Positions 1-5,077 of a stretch of 5,077 nt of DNA are shown here, piece by piece (positions within the stretch are counted from its first letter, which is position 1; each line of letters starts with the position of its first letter). The notes beneath the pieces are model-generated. The model did no database searches. It had not been told where the DNA came from and worked only from the letters and a program-made list of their open reading frames with translations. The stretch covers positions 1 through 5,077 of the forward strand of contig CAMLSA010000150.1 of assembly GCA_946482655.1 (NCBI GenBank), given 5' to 3'. The translations under genes and the position numbers were made by a program. The DNA is from an uncultured Sphingomonas sp. GTDB taxonomy: Bacteria > Pseudomonadota > Alphaproteobacteria > Sphingomonadales > Sphingomonadaceae.

Positions 1-1229
1 GCGCTCGAGCCGGTGCCGTCGTCGAGCCGCCAGCCCGACGCGGCATAGACCTGGGTTTGCGGGCAGCTGTCGATCACCCTGGCGATCTTCTTGGCGCCGG
101 TCTGCCACCCGCCGTCGAGGCCGATTTCCGTCAGAGAGACTAGGCTCGACAGAACCGCCACCGCCGCTAGCGCCCCCATCCACAGCCGTCTGTCGGCGAT
201 CTTGATGCCCGCTGCGGCCATCAGAGCGGTGATGAGCACGGCGATGTCGGCGGTGTTGCTCGACGTGATCAGCCGGCGCTGGGCATCGACCTGGCCGATC
301 GCGAGCAGCGACGCCAAGAGCGCGGCACCCACCAGTAATGCGAAGGCGGTGTCATGCCTGGTCCAGTTCCGGCGTCCGAGATAGGCGCCGGCGATCGCGA
401 TCGGGTTGTGGAAGATCGTGCCGAACAGCAGCGCCATCAGGATACCGCTCGACGTGCTGTCGCCCATCTCGATCCAGTTCTGGTACAGATCGAATATGCC
501 TGCCCAGGAGGGTGCTTGCCACGAAATGATGTAGATGACGGCGGCGATCGACAGGGAGAGGGCGATCAGGAGAAATCGTGCCCAGCGGCGCAGACCTCGC
601 GCGATCGCGGCCAGCATTGTCGCCATCGCCACCACGCCACCGAACAGCGCGCCGCCATAATCGAGGGTGATGGCCGCGATCGTGGCCAGCATGCCGATCA
701 GGGCCAGCGCACCGTCCTGACGCCTGCGATAATCCTTTTCGACAAAGGCGACGTGACGGGCGAGCAGCAGCTGGATCGCGAAGGCGCTCATCTGCCAGAA
801 ATCGCCGCGATAGACGCCAAAGGCCTTGATCGTGGCGGGGGCCGACAGCATCAGCAGCACGAATATGGCGTAGAAGCGCGCCTGATCGGGCACCCGCTTG
901 GCGAAACAGCGCGCCGCATAGGCCAGAATGATCAGCGCGGGAAGGTTCGAGGCGAGCCGCGCGATCGGTATGGAGGTGATCCCCATCCTCGACAGCAGCG
1001 TCGCCCAGGCGTTGAACAGCGGCGGGTAGATGTCCTGTACCCAGCGCTTGTCGATCAGCCTGGATACACCGAGCTGGGGATCGGAAAGATAGAGCGTCCA
1101 ATAATCCTCGAGCGAAGGGCCCGCCAGCAGTGCCGAAGAAGCCAGGACGAAGATGACGAGCATCAACGTGATCGCGGCGATATTGCCGATCGATCGCGGC
1201 CCCCCGCGTCCATTCGCTGCCCCCGTCAT
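1..1229 (-). CDS. Polytopic membrane protein, predicted GT-C (GT39/ArnT-like) glycosyltransferase, partial
   Basis: Reading the minus strand from the ATG at 1229 gives 409 uninterrupted codons that leave the window at its left edge, so the C-terminus is missing. The product has a short polar N-terminus, then about nine hydrophobic segments (roughly residues 17-36, 94-108, 117-135, 174-191, 193-210, 218-236, 263-283, 294-311 and 328-366, the last probably two). An acidic-aromatic SLEDYW stretch (39-44) follows the first segment and DIYPPLF lies at 66-72. These resemble the acidic first-loop motif and the PPLY-type motif of GT-C enzymes that move sugars from lipid-linked donors on the periplasmic side. 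From about residue 378 a soluble, probably periplasmic part begins. No in-frame start lies close upstream and no strong Shine-Dalgarno is visible. The acceptor and sugar cannot be inferred. An uncharacterised membrane protein is the alternative. The open frame and hydrophobic pattern are seen directly; the family is inferred. Confidence 0.8.
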   Translation of the reverse strand, partial: MTGAANGRGGPRSIGNIAAITLMLVIFVLASSALLAGPSLEDYWTLYLSDPQLGVSRLIDKRWVQDIYPPLFNAWATLLSRMGITSIPIARLASNLPALIILAYAARCFAKRVPDQARFYAIFVLLMLSAPATIKAFGVYRGDFWQMSAFAIQLLLARHVAFVEKDYRRRQDGALALIGMLATIAAITLDYGGALFGGVVAMATMLAAIARGLRRWARFLLIALSLSIAAVIYIISWQAPSWAGIFDLYQNWIEMGDSTSSGILMALLFGTIFHNPIAIAGAYLGRRNWTRHDTAFALLVGAALLASLLAIGQVDAQRRLITSSNTADIAVLITALMAAAGIKIADRRLWMGALAAVAVLSSLVSLTEIGLDGGWQTGAKKIARVIDSCPQTQVYAASGWRLDDGTGSS

Positions 1230-1235
1230 GCCTGC

Positions 1236-1264
1236 ATCGTAACAGCCTGATCTCGCGCTGTCAG
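1236..1264 (-). promoter_or_regulatory. Candidate sigma-70-type promoter for the membrane protein gene, possibly leaderless
   Basis: On the minus strand CTGACA (1264-1259, five of six matches to TTGACA) is followed after exactly 17 nt by TACGAT (1241-1236, four of six matches to TATAAT). Only 6 nt then separate the -10 hexamer from the ATG at 1229, so transcription would begin at about the start codon. This fits the lack of a Shine-Dalgarno sequence. It is a pattern match only, without experimental support. Confidence 0.35.
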
Positions 1265-1315
1265 CGGGCCGCGTTCCGACTTGATCCGTGGCCTCGGGGC
1301 CTGCATGTCCGACTG

Positions 1316-2398
1316 ATGCTGTACGAGAACGGATTGGGGCTGCCGCCTGCGAGTTTCGGCGATCTGCTGCGGATCGAGCCGGCCACGGTGCCGCGCTGGG
1401 ATCCGACGATCATCGTGACCGATCGCGTACGGCAAAGCCCGGCCCTGGACGTCCTGGGCTATCGTGCACCTGCCCGGTACGTCTCACCGGAGATATTCTA
1501 CCGCGATCCGCAGCCGCTGCTGGTGCGGGGCGGCAGCTTCGCCATCGTTGCCGAGCGGGAAGGGATAGTGCCGGGCTCGACCTATCTTCTCGGCAACTAT
1601 GGATGGAACCAACTGTTCGCCTCGATCGAGCGGTTCGAGACATTGGCCGACCACGAGGTGCTGGTTGCGGCCAATAATCACCCTGAGAGCCACTATCATT
1701 GGATATTCCAGTGCCTGGCGCCGATTCTGGTCGCGCAGGCGGAAGGATTGGGAAGCCGGTTCAATATTCTGGTGCCACCCTTGGCGCGAATCCAGCGTGA
1801 GAGCTTGGACCTGGCGGGTGTCGATGCGGCTCGCATGATCGAATTGCCGGCGACCGCGGCAGCGCTTGCCAACCGGGGCATATACAGCAATCTGACGAGT
1901 GGCGGCTTCGCCTTTGTGCCTCATCCGGCGATCATCGCCGCGCTCGGGGCACTGAGCCAGGGCATTCCCGAATCACGCTTTGCGGGTCGGAAGATATTCA
2001 TTTCCCGCGCCGACGCCACCAAGCGCCGGATGGTCAACGAAGCCGAATTGGGGCAGGCTCTGGCGGCGGCCGGTTTCGACATCGTGCAATGCGGTGGGCT
2101 GTCGCTGGCCGATCAGATTGCCCTGTTCCGGGACGCTCTGCTGATCGTCGCCCAGCACGGCGCGGCTCTCACCAATCTGCTGTTTGCGGCCGATGCGGCA
2201 GACGGCCCGATGGTGATCGAGCTGCACCAGGAAAACTATCTCAACCAGGCCTTTCTGAAGATCAGCCAAGCGAAGCGGTTGCGCTACTGGGCCGTCGTGA
2301 ATCCGATGGTCGGCGCCGGGACCGACGGGCGGCATGATTCCACCTGGGCAGCCGATGTCCCCGCCATCGTGAAGCTGGTAAACGGTCTGGACGGATAA
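1316..2398 (+). CDS. Glycosyltransferase family 61 (DUF563) protein
   Basis: A complete 360-aa protein with the motif series of GT61/DUF563 glycosyltransferases: HYHWIFQ at 126-132, KIFISRADATKRRMVNE at 226-242, the GLSLADQIALF helix at 261-271, and HGAALTNLLFA at 281-291 followed by IELH at 301-304. These are the family's usual nucleotide-sugar-binding landmarks, and the length is normal. No signal peptide or membrane segment is visible, so a cytoplasmic or membrane-associated enzyme acting on an exopolysaccharide, capsule or LPS-like glycan is the likely role; donor and acceptor are unknown. The frame is open back to a TGA at 1169, but no ATG, GTG or TTG lies between, so the ATG at 1316 is the first usable start; it has no clear Shine-Dalgarno. 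The gene is divergent from the GT-C-like gene 86 bp away, which suggests one glycan pathway, and convergent with rpoH. Confidence 0.9.
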   Translation: MLYENGLGLPPASFGDLLRIEPATVPRWDPTIIVTDRVRQSPALDVLGYRAPARYVSPEIFYRDPQPLLVRGGSFAIVAEREGIVPGSTYLLGNYGWNQLFASIERFETLADHEVLVAANNHPESHYHWIFQCLAPILVAQAEGLGSRFNILVPPLARIQRESLDLAGVDAARMIELPATAAALANRGIYSNLTSGGFAFVPHPAIIAALGALSQGIPESRFAGRKIFISRADATKRRMVNEAELGQALAAAGFDIVQCGGLSLADQIALFRDALLIVAQHGAALTNLLFAADAADGPMVIELHQENYLNQAFLKISQAKRLRYWAVVNPMVGAGTDGRHDSTWAADVPAIVKLVNGLDG

Positions 2399-2411
2399 CC
2401 AGCTGGCGCGT

Positions 2412-2427
2412 GGAGGGGAGCGCCTCC
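2412..2427 (+). terminator. Weak hairpin downstream of the GT61 gene
   Basis: GGAGG (2412-2416) can pair with CCTCC (2423-2427) around a 6-nt loop and is followed by TTTC. It starts 13 nt after the GT61 stop codon. The stem is short and the T run is poor, so terminator function is doubtful. It cannot form together with the minus-strand hairpin at 2420-2439, because the two share bases. Confidence 0.25.
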
Positions 2428-2439
2428 TTTCGGAGACGC
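2420..2439 (-). terminator. Hairpin with GAAA tetraloop just after rpoH
   Basis: On the minus strand GCGTCTCC (2439-2432), GAAA (2431-2428) and GGAGGCGC (2427-2420) form an 8-bp stem with one G-U pair and a GNRA tetraloop. It begins 7 nt after the rpoH stop codon. In plus-strand RNA the G-U pair becomes a C-A mismatch, so the structure favours rpoH mRNA. No real U tract follows, so it may stabilise the 3' end or act as an atypical terminator. Confidence 0.4.
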
Positions 2440-2446
2440 CCTCGGA

Positions 2447-3355
2447 TTACAGAGCGGGGAGGAGGCGCTTTTCGCCGGCGATCCGCATCATCGCCTTCTG
2501 CAGCTTGTCGAACGCGCGCACCTCGATCTGGCGCACCCGCTCGCGGCTGACGCCATAGACCTGGCTCAGCTCCTCGAGCGTCTTAGGTTCATCGACCAGC
2601 CGGCGCTCCACCAGGATGTGCTTCTCGCGATCGTTGAGCGCGTCCAGCGCCTCGTTGAGCATGTTGTGGCGCAGGCTCCTTTCCTCGGCGTCGGCGACCC
2701 GTTCGTCCTGGAGCGGACCATGGTCCACCAGCGCGTCCTGCCATTCGCCGCCGTCGCCATCCTCACGCATCGAAACGTTGAGCGACGCATCCCCGCCCAT
2801 CGACATGCGCCGATTCATGTTGGTCACTTCCTCCTCGGACACGCCGAGATCAGTCGCGATCTTCCTCAGATCCTCAGGCTTGAGGTCGCCATCCTCGAAA
2901 GCGTCCAGCTTCGACTTCATGCGCCGCAGGTTGAAGAACAGCTTCTTCTGCGCCGCGGTGGTGCCCATCTTCACAAGGCTCCACGAACGCAGGATATATT
3001 CCTGAATCGAAGCCTTGATCCACCACATCGCATAAGTGGCCAGGCGAAAGCCGCGGTCGGGCTCGAACTTCTTCACGCCCTGCATCAGGCCGATATTGCC
3101 TTCGGAGATCAACTCGCTCGCCGGCAGGCCATAGCCGCGATAGCCCATCGCGATCTTCGCGACGAGGCGAAGGTGCGAGGTGACGAGCCTGGTCGCCGCC
3201 TCGGGATCGCCATGCTCCTGAAAGCGCTTGGCGAGCATATATTCCTCTTCCGCCGTGAGCAGCGGAAATTTCCGGATCTCGGCCAGATAGCGGTTGAGGC
3301 TTTGCTCCCCACCCAGTGCGGGAATCGTGGCGGGCACGTTCTTTCCGCTTGCCAT
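2447..3355 (-). CDS. rpoH: RNA polymerase sigma factor RpoH (sigma-32, heat shock)
   Basis: A 302-aa protein with full RpoH architecture. It has an N-terminal region 1.2-like segment (about 18-50), then region 2 with the core-binding and -10 recognition helices, including LISEGNIGLMQGVKKF and ATYAMWWIKASIQEYILRSW (about 62-124). The diagnostic RpoH box QKKLFFNLRR lies at 136-145, and the region 4.2 helix-turn-helix for -35 binding at about 259-289 (TLEELSQVYGVSRERVRQIE). The protein directs RNA polymerase to chaperone and protease genes during heat or folding stress. The ATG at 3355 is preferred because GGGAG lies 9 nt upstream; a TTG two codons earlier (3361) would add two residues but sits too close to that site. 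The length is normal for alphaproteobacterial RpoH. rluD lies 89 bp upstream on the same strand. Alphaproteobacteria often have several rpoH copies; which one this is cannot be told here. Confidence 0.97.
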   Translation of the reverse strand: MASGKNVPATIPALGGEQSLNRYLAEIRKFPLLTAEEEYMLAKRFQEHGDPEAATRLVTSHLRLVAKIAMGYRGYGLPASELISEGNIGLMQGVKKFEPDRGFRLATYAMWWIKASIQEYILRSWSLVKMGTTAAQKKLFFNLRRMKSKLDAFEDGDLKPEDLRKIATDLGVSEEEVTNMNRRMSMGGDASLNVSMREDGDGGEWQDALVDHGPLQDERVADAEERSLRHNMLNEALDALNDREKHILVERRLVDEPKTLEELSQVYGVSRERVRQIEVRAFDKLQKAMMRIAGEKRLLPAL

Positions 3356-3364
3356 GATCAATCA

Positions 3365-3369
3365 CTCCC
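3365..3369 (-). promoter_or_regulatory. Ribosome binding site of rpoH
   Basis: GGGAG on the minus strand is separated by 9 nt from the ATG at 3355. This decides the start in favour of that ATG over the upstream TTG at 3361, which would be only 3 nt from the site. Confidence 0.7.
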
Positions 3370-3373
3370 ATCT

Positions 3374-3394
3374 CGATGCTGGTTACGGGCATCG
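3374..3394 (-). promoter_or_regulatory. Inverted repeat in the rpoH leader, next to the ribosome binding site
   Basis: CGATGC and GCATCG form a perfect 6-bp inverted repeat with a 9-nt spacer, ending 4 nt upstream of the GGGAG Shine-Dalgarno of rpoH. It could be an mRNA hairpin affecting translation or an operator for a dimeric regulator. The symmetry is seen in the sequence; the function is inferred. It does not resemble a ROSE or fourU thermometer, because it does not include the ribosome binding site. Confidence 0.35.
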
Positions 3395-3398
3395 GACC

Positions 3399-3422
3399 GA
3401 TTCAATGTCGAGCCGGAGAATC
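3399..3422. promoter_or_regulatory. Pair of GANTC (CcrM-type) methylation sites upstream of rpoH
   Basis: GATTC at 3399-3403 and GAATC at 3418-3422 lie 19 bp apart in the 89-bp rluD-rpoH gap. By eye only about a dozen GANTC sites occur in the whole window, the others within coding sequence. In alphaproteobacteria GANTC is methylated by CcrM and can couple promoters to the replication cycle. A role here is inference. Confidence 0.4.
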
Positions 3423-3436
3423 ACCCCGTACCGTTC

Positions 3437-3465
3437 TGTAACATCTATATCATCATTTTTGTCAA
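3437..3465 (-). promoter_or_regulatory. Weak candidate rpoH promoter overlapping the end of rluD
   Basis: A perfect TTGACA (3465-3460) lies inside the last codons of rluD on the minus strand. Seventeen nt further is GTTACA (3442-3437), a poor -10. If used, the transcript would start near 3430 and carry about 75 nt of leader including both GANTC sites and the inverted repeat. The good -35 and poor -10 keep confidence low; read-through from rluD is an alternative. Confidence 0.25.
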
Positions 3466-4410
3466 TTCGCTGAACAATTCGTCCATATCCGGCGGAATTT
3501 CGCTTTCGAAACATAAAGCAGCGCTTGTCACCGGATGAACGAACCCCAGGCGCGCCGCATGCAGTGCCTGCCGCTTGAAATTCAAACGGTTGAGTAGCTC
3601 GCGGTGTTCCGGACGAACGCGCGCATATACCGGGTCGCCCAGCAGGGGATGGCCGATCGACGCCATATGGACCCGCACCTGATGAGTGCGGCCCGTCTCC
3701 AGCCGGCATTCGACCAGCGCAGCACGCTTCAGCGGCCTAATGGTGCGAAAATGGGTGACGGCGCGCCTGCCCCGGCCGTCGCCGACGATCGCGATCTTCT
3801 TGCGATTGGTGCTCGATCGCGCCAGCGGAGCGTCGATCGTCCCTCCGGCAGGCTGTGGTATGCCCGCGACGATCGCCTTGTAGCGCCGGTCGATGCTGTG
3901 CCTTGCGAACTGGGCGGCGAGGCCGACATGCGCCGGATCGGTCTTGGCGGCCACCAACAGGCCGGACGTATCCTTGTCGATCCGGTGGACGATCCCGGGC
4001 CGCTCGACCCCGCCGATTCCCGAAAGGCTGCCCTTGCAATGGTGGAGCAGCGCGTTGACGAGCGTGCCGTCGAAATTGCCTGCCGCCGGATGGACCACCA
4101 GCCCGGCCGGCTTGTCGACAACGATCAGATGCTCGTCTTCATGGACAATGGCGAGGGGTATGTTCTGCGGCTCGTTGCGCGCGGGGGCGGGATCGGGGAC
4201 GATCACCGCGAAACGCGCGCCGGGGACGACCTTCATCGCCGGATCGCGGGTGAGAGCGCCGCTTTCGCTGCTGACCTGGCCCGAGGAGATCAGCGCCTTC
4301 AGCCGCTCGCGCGACAGGGTGGGCAGCGCAGCCGCGAGCGCGCGGTCCAGCCGCCATCCTCCGGCGTCCTCCGGCACGATGGCCTGCAATGTCGATTTCC
4401 CCCCGATCAT
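3445..4410 (-). CDS. rluD: RluA-family 23S rRNA pseudouridine synthase (RluD type)
   Basis: A 321-aa protein with an N-terminal S4 RNA-binding domain (about 18-75, with LDRALAAALPTLSRERLKALI) and a C-terminal RluA catalytic domain (about 85-300). The catalytic motif VHRIDKDTSGLLVAAKT (141-157) places the nucleophilic aspartate at D145. The second family motif GRTHQVRVHMASIGHPLLGDPVY (240-262) is also intact. The S4 domain and length match RluD, which converts uridines 1911, 1915 and 1917 in helix 69 of 23S rRNA to pseudouridine during large-subunit assembly; RluC is the main alternative. The ATG at 4410 has no strong Shine-Dalgarno. The gene is tandem with rpoH and divergent from the JAMM protease gene, with 17 bp between start codons. 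The end, KMMI then TAG, overlaps a possible rpoH -35 element. Confidence 0.9.
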   Translation of the reverse strand: MIGGKSTLQAIVPEDAGGWRLDRALAAALPTLSRERLKALISSGQVSSESGALTRDPAMKVVPGARFAVIVPDPAPARNEPQNIPLAIVHEDEHLIVVDKPAGLVVHPAAGNFDGTLVNALLHHCKGSLSGIGGVERPGIVHRIDKDTSGLLVAAKTDPAHVGLAAQFARHSIDRRYKAIVAGIPQPAGGTIDAPLARSSTNRKKIAIVGDGRGRRAVTHFRTIRPLKRAALVECRLETGRTHQVRVHMASIGHPLLGDPVYARVRPEHRELLNRLNFKRQALHAARLGFVHPVTSAALCFESEIPPDMDELFSELTKMMI

Positions 4411-4427
4411 CCGCTACCGATGTGGCG

Positions 4428-4826
4428 ATGGAATTGACGATATCAAGCCTGCTTCTCGACGAAATGCTGCAAGCCGCCGCCGTAAGCCCCCAGGCCGAGA
4501 TTTGCGGGCTGCTGCTGGGGCAGGGGGCGACGGTGGAGGCGATCCGGCCATGCGGCAACGTGGCCGCCGATCCCCGCGACAGCTTCGAGATCGACCCGGT
4601 GGCGCTGATCGCCGCCCATCGCGCGGCGCGCGATGGCGGCCCGAGGCTGATCGGCCATTATCACTCGCATCCGGTTGGGACCACAACGCCATCGGCGCGC
4701 GACGCGGCGGCGGCCCAGCCCGGCACCTACTGGATCATCATCGCCGGTGGTGAGCTAAGATGCTGGCTCGCCGCAGCGGACGGGCGGTTCGACCCGGTTG
4801 CATGCGTTGCGCCTCCCAATCGCTGA
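4428..4826 (+). CDS. Stand-alone JAMM/MPN (M67 family) zinc metallopeptidase
   Basis: A 132-aa protein that is essentially one JAMM domain. E24 lies in AEICGLLLG, and H79-S-H81, seven residues, S89, two residues, D92 is a complete JAMM motif, so zinc binding and activity are expected. Family members cleave isopeptide or peptide bonds next to ubiquitin-like or sulfur-carrier proteins, or related amide bonds; no such partner gene is visible here, so the substrate is unknown. The start at 4428 (MELTISS) fits the usual beginning of these small proteins and avoids overlap with divergent rluD. An upstream in-frame ATG at 4389 would add 13 residues of low-complexity polar sequence and overlap rluD by 22 bp. 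No Shine-Dalgarno is clear for either. chpT follows 65 bp downstream on the same strand. The JAMM fold is certain; the role is not. Confidence 0.9.
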   Translation: MELTISSLLLDEMLQAAAVSPQAEICGLLLGQGATVEAIRPCGNVAADPRDSFEIDPVALIAAHRAARDGGPRLIGHYHSHPVGTTTPSARDAAAAQPGTYWIIIAGGELRCWLAAADGRFDPVACVAPPNR

Positions 4827-4834
4827 TTGCGCAA
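4827..4834. repeat. 8-bp palindrome TTGCGCAA after the JAMM gene
   Basis: A perfect palindrome immediately follows the TGA stop at 4824-4826, in the 65-bp gap before chpT. It could be part of an operator, but eight bases are expected by chance fairly often and no second copy is seen in the gap. Confidence 0.2.
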
Positions 4835-4877
4835 CCGCCCAGCGCTTGTCAAAAGACCCGACCCGTATCGCCGCACT

Positions 4878-4882
4878 GAGGA
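4878..4882 (+). promoter_or_regulatory. Ribosome binding site of chpT
   Basis: GAGGA lies 9 nt upstream of the ATG at 4892 and supports that start. A TTGTCA at 4846-4851 could be a -35, but no convincing -10 follows at normal spacing, so the promoter is unresolved. No CtrA box (TTAA-N7-TTAA) or GANTC site is present in the gap. Confidence 0.65.
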
Positions 4883-4891
4883 ATTAGCCCC

Positions 4892-5077
4892 ATGGTCAAT
4901 CGTTCGGCCGAGTTTGCGAGCCTGCTATGTTCGCGGCTGTGCCACGACCTCCTGTCCCCCGTGGGTGCGCTCAACAACGGTCTCGAGTTGTTGGCCGACG
5001 AGACCGACCCCGGGATGCGCGAACGCTGCATGGAGTTGCTCACCGAAAGTGCCCGGGCTTCGGCCAACAAGCTCAAA
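4892..5077 (+). CDS. chpT: Histidine phosphotransferase ChpT, N-terminal part
   Basis: Sixty-two codons are visible before the right edge. The sequence FASLLCSRLCHDLLSPVG followed by ALNNGLELL (residues 8-34) is the hallmark of the ChpT dimerisation and phosphotransfer helix, with the phospho-accepting histidine at H18 in CHDL. ChpT takes phosphate from the hybrid kinase CckA and passes it to the response regulators CtrA and CpdR, so it sits at the centre of the alphaproteobacterial cell-cycle and motility relay in the cytoplasm. The ATG at 4892 is supported by GAGGA 9 nt upstream. The second hairpin helix has begun (about residues 40-62); the pseudo-ATPase domain expected in the family lies beyond the window. 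The JAMM gene is 65 bp upstream in the same direction. An ordinary histidine kinase is unlikely, because the LCHDL...NNGLELL pattern is specific. Confidence 0.88.
   Translation, partial: MVNRSAEFASLLCSRLCHDLLSPVGALNNGLELLADETDPGMRERCMELLTESARASANKLK

Noticed and set aside
352..1101. Minus-strand open frame of 249 codons
   Set aside because: It is out of frame with the hydrophobic membrane-protein translation on the same strand and looks like arginine-rich frame-shift sequence.
391..1199. Repeated CGATCG/GCGATCGC words, resembling cyanobacterial HIP1 repeats
   Set aside because: They are scattered in coding sequence, and GAT/ATC codons flanked by GCN codons in GC-rich DNA generate them; no regular spacing was seen.
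354..1250. Plus-strand open frame of 298 codons
   Set aside because: Its translation is rich in R, D, G and Q with no domain pattern, and it lies opposite the membrane-protein frame. It is a typical GC-rich antisense shadow.
1290..1301. GGCC-TCGG-GGCC hairpin in the GT61 upstream region
   Set aside because: A 4-bp stem in GC-rich DNA is expected by chance and nothing else supports a function.
2462..2478. GGCG-AAAAG-CGCC hairpin near the end of rpoH
   Set aside because: The stem is only 4 bp and lies inside the coding sequence for the AGEKRL residues, so codon content explains it.
2874..3392. Minus-strand frame of 172 codons starting upstream of rpoH, as a possible leader peptide or overlapping gene
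   Set aside because: It is out of frame with rpoH for most of its length, has no clear ribosome binding site, and its composition is that of a shifted frame.
2618..3538. Plus-strand open frame of 306 codons opposite rpoH
   Set aside because: It is antisense to a fully recognised sigma factor gene and shows no family motif of its own.
3604..4437. Plus-strand frame of 277 codons opposite rluD
   Set aside because: It is the antisense of a well-conserved pseudouridine synthase gene, with no domain signal.
3893..4753. Plus-strand frame of 286 codons spanning the rluD and JAMM genes
   Set aside because: It crosses two recognised genes in the wrong frame and gives low-complexity S, R and P-rich sequence.
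4849..5076. Minus-strand frame of 75 codons at the right edge
   Set aside because: It is antisense to chpT, whose phosphotransfer motif is clear.

Overview
The window looks like chromosomal DNA from an alphaproteobacterium, most likely a sphingomonad (Sphingomonas or a relative). The DNA is GC-rich. The alternative sigma factor RpoH carries an intact RpoH box, an RluD-type pseudouridine synthase gene lies directly upstream of it, and a ChpT phosphotransferase gene, which is specific to the alphaproteobacterial CckA-ChpT-CtrA relay, starts at the right edge. The genus is an inference from gene content and protein style, not from a database match.

Left part (1-2398): two divergent genes, probably for surface glycans. 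On the minus strand a polytopic membrane protein of the GT-C type (dolichyl-phosphate-mannose/ArnT-like) runs off the left edge; 409 codons are visible. On the plus strand there is a complete GT61 (DUF563) glycosyltransferase of 360 aa. The 86 bp between their starts holds a reasonable promoter for the membrane protein, placed so that transcription would begin at or near the start codon. Neither gene has a clear Shine-Dalgarno sequence.

Middle part (2399-4410): the GT61 gene converges on rpoH across a 48-bp gap that holds two mutually exclusive hairpins. rluD and rpoH lie in tandem on the minus strand. The 89-bp gap before rpoH contains two GANTC (CcrM-type) sites, a 6-bp-stem inverted repeat just upstream of the ribosome binding site, and a weak promoter candidate whose -35 overlaps the end of rluD. 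Together the pair supplies the heat-shock sigma factor and a 23S rRNA modification enzyme.

Right part (4411-5077): divergent from rluD, only about 17 bp away, is a small stand-alone JAMM (M67) metallopeptidase with a complete metal-binding motif. It is followed 65 bp later by the start of chpT, which is cut by the right edge after 62 codons.

No RNA gene, insertion sequence, CRISPR array, integrase or phage gene was seen. Most of the window is ordinary core-genome content. The parts most worth a second look are the glycosyltransferase pair, the rpoH leader, the possible leaderless starts and the orphan JAMM protease.
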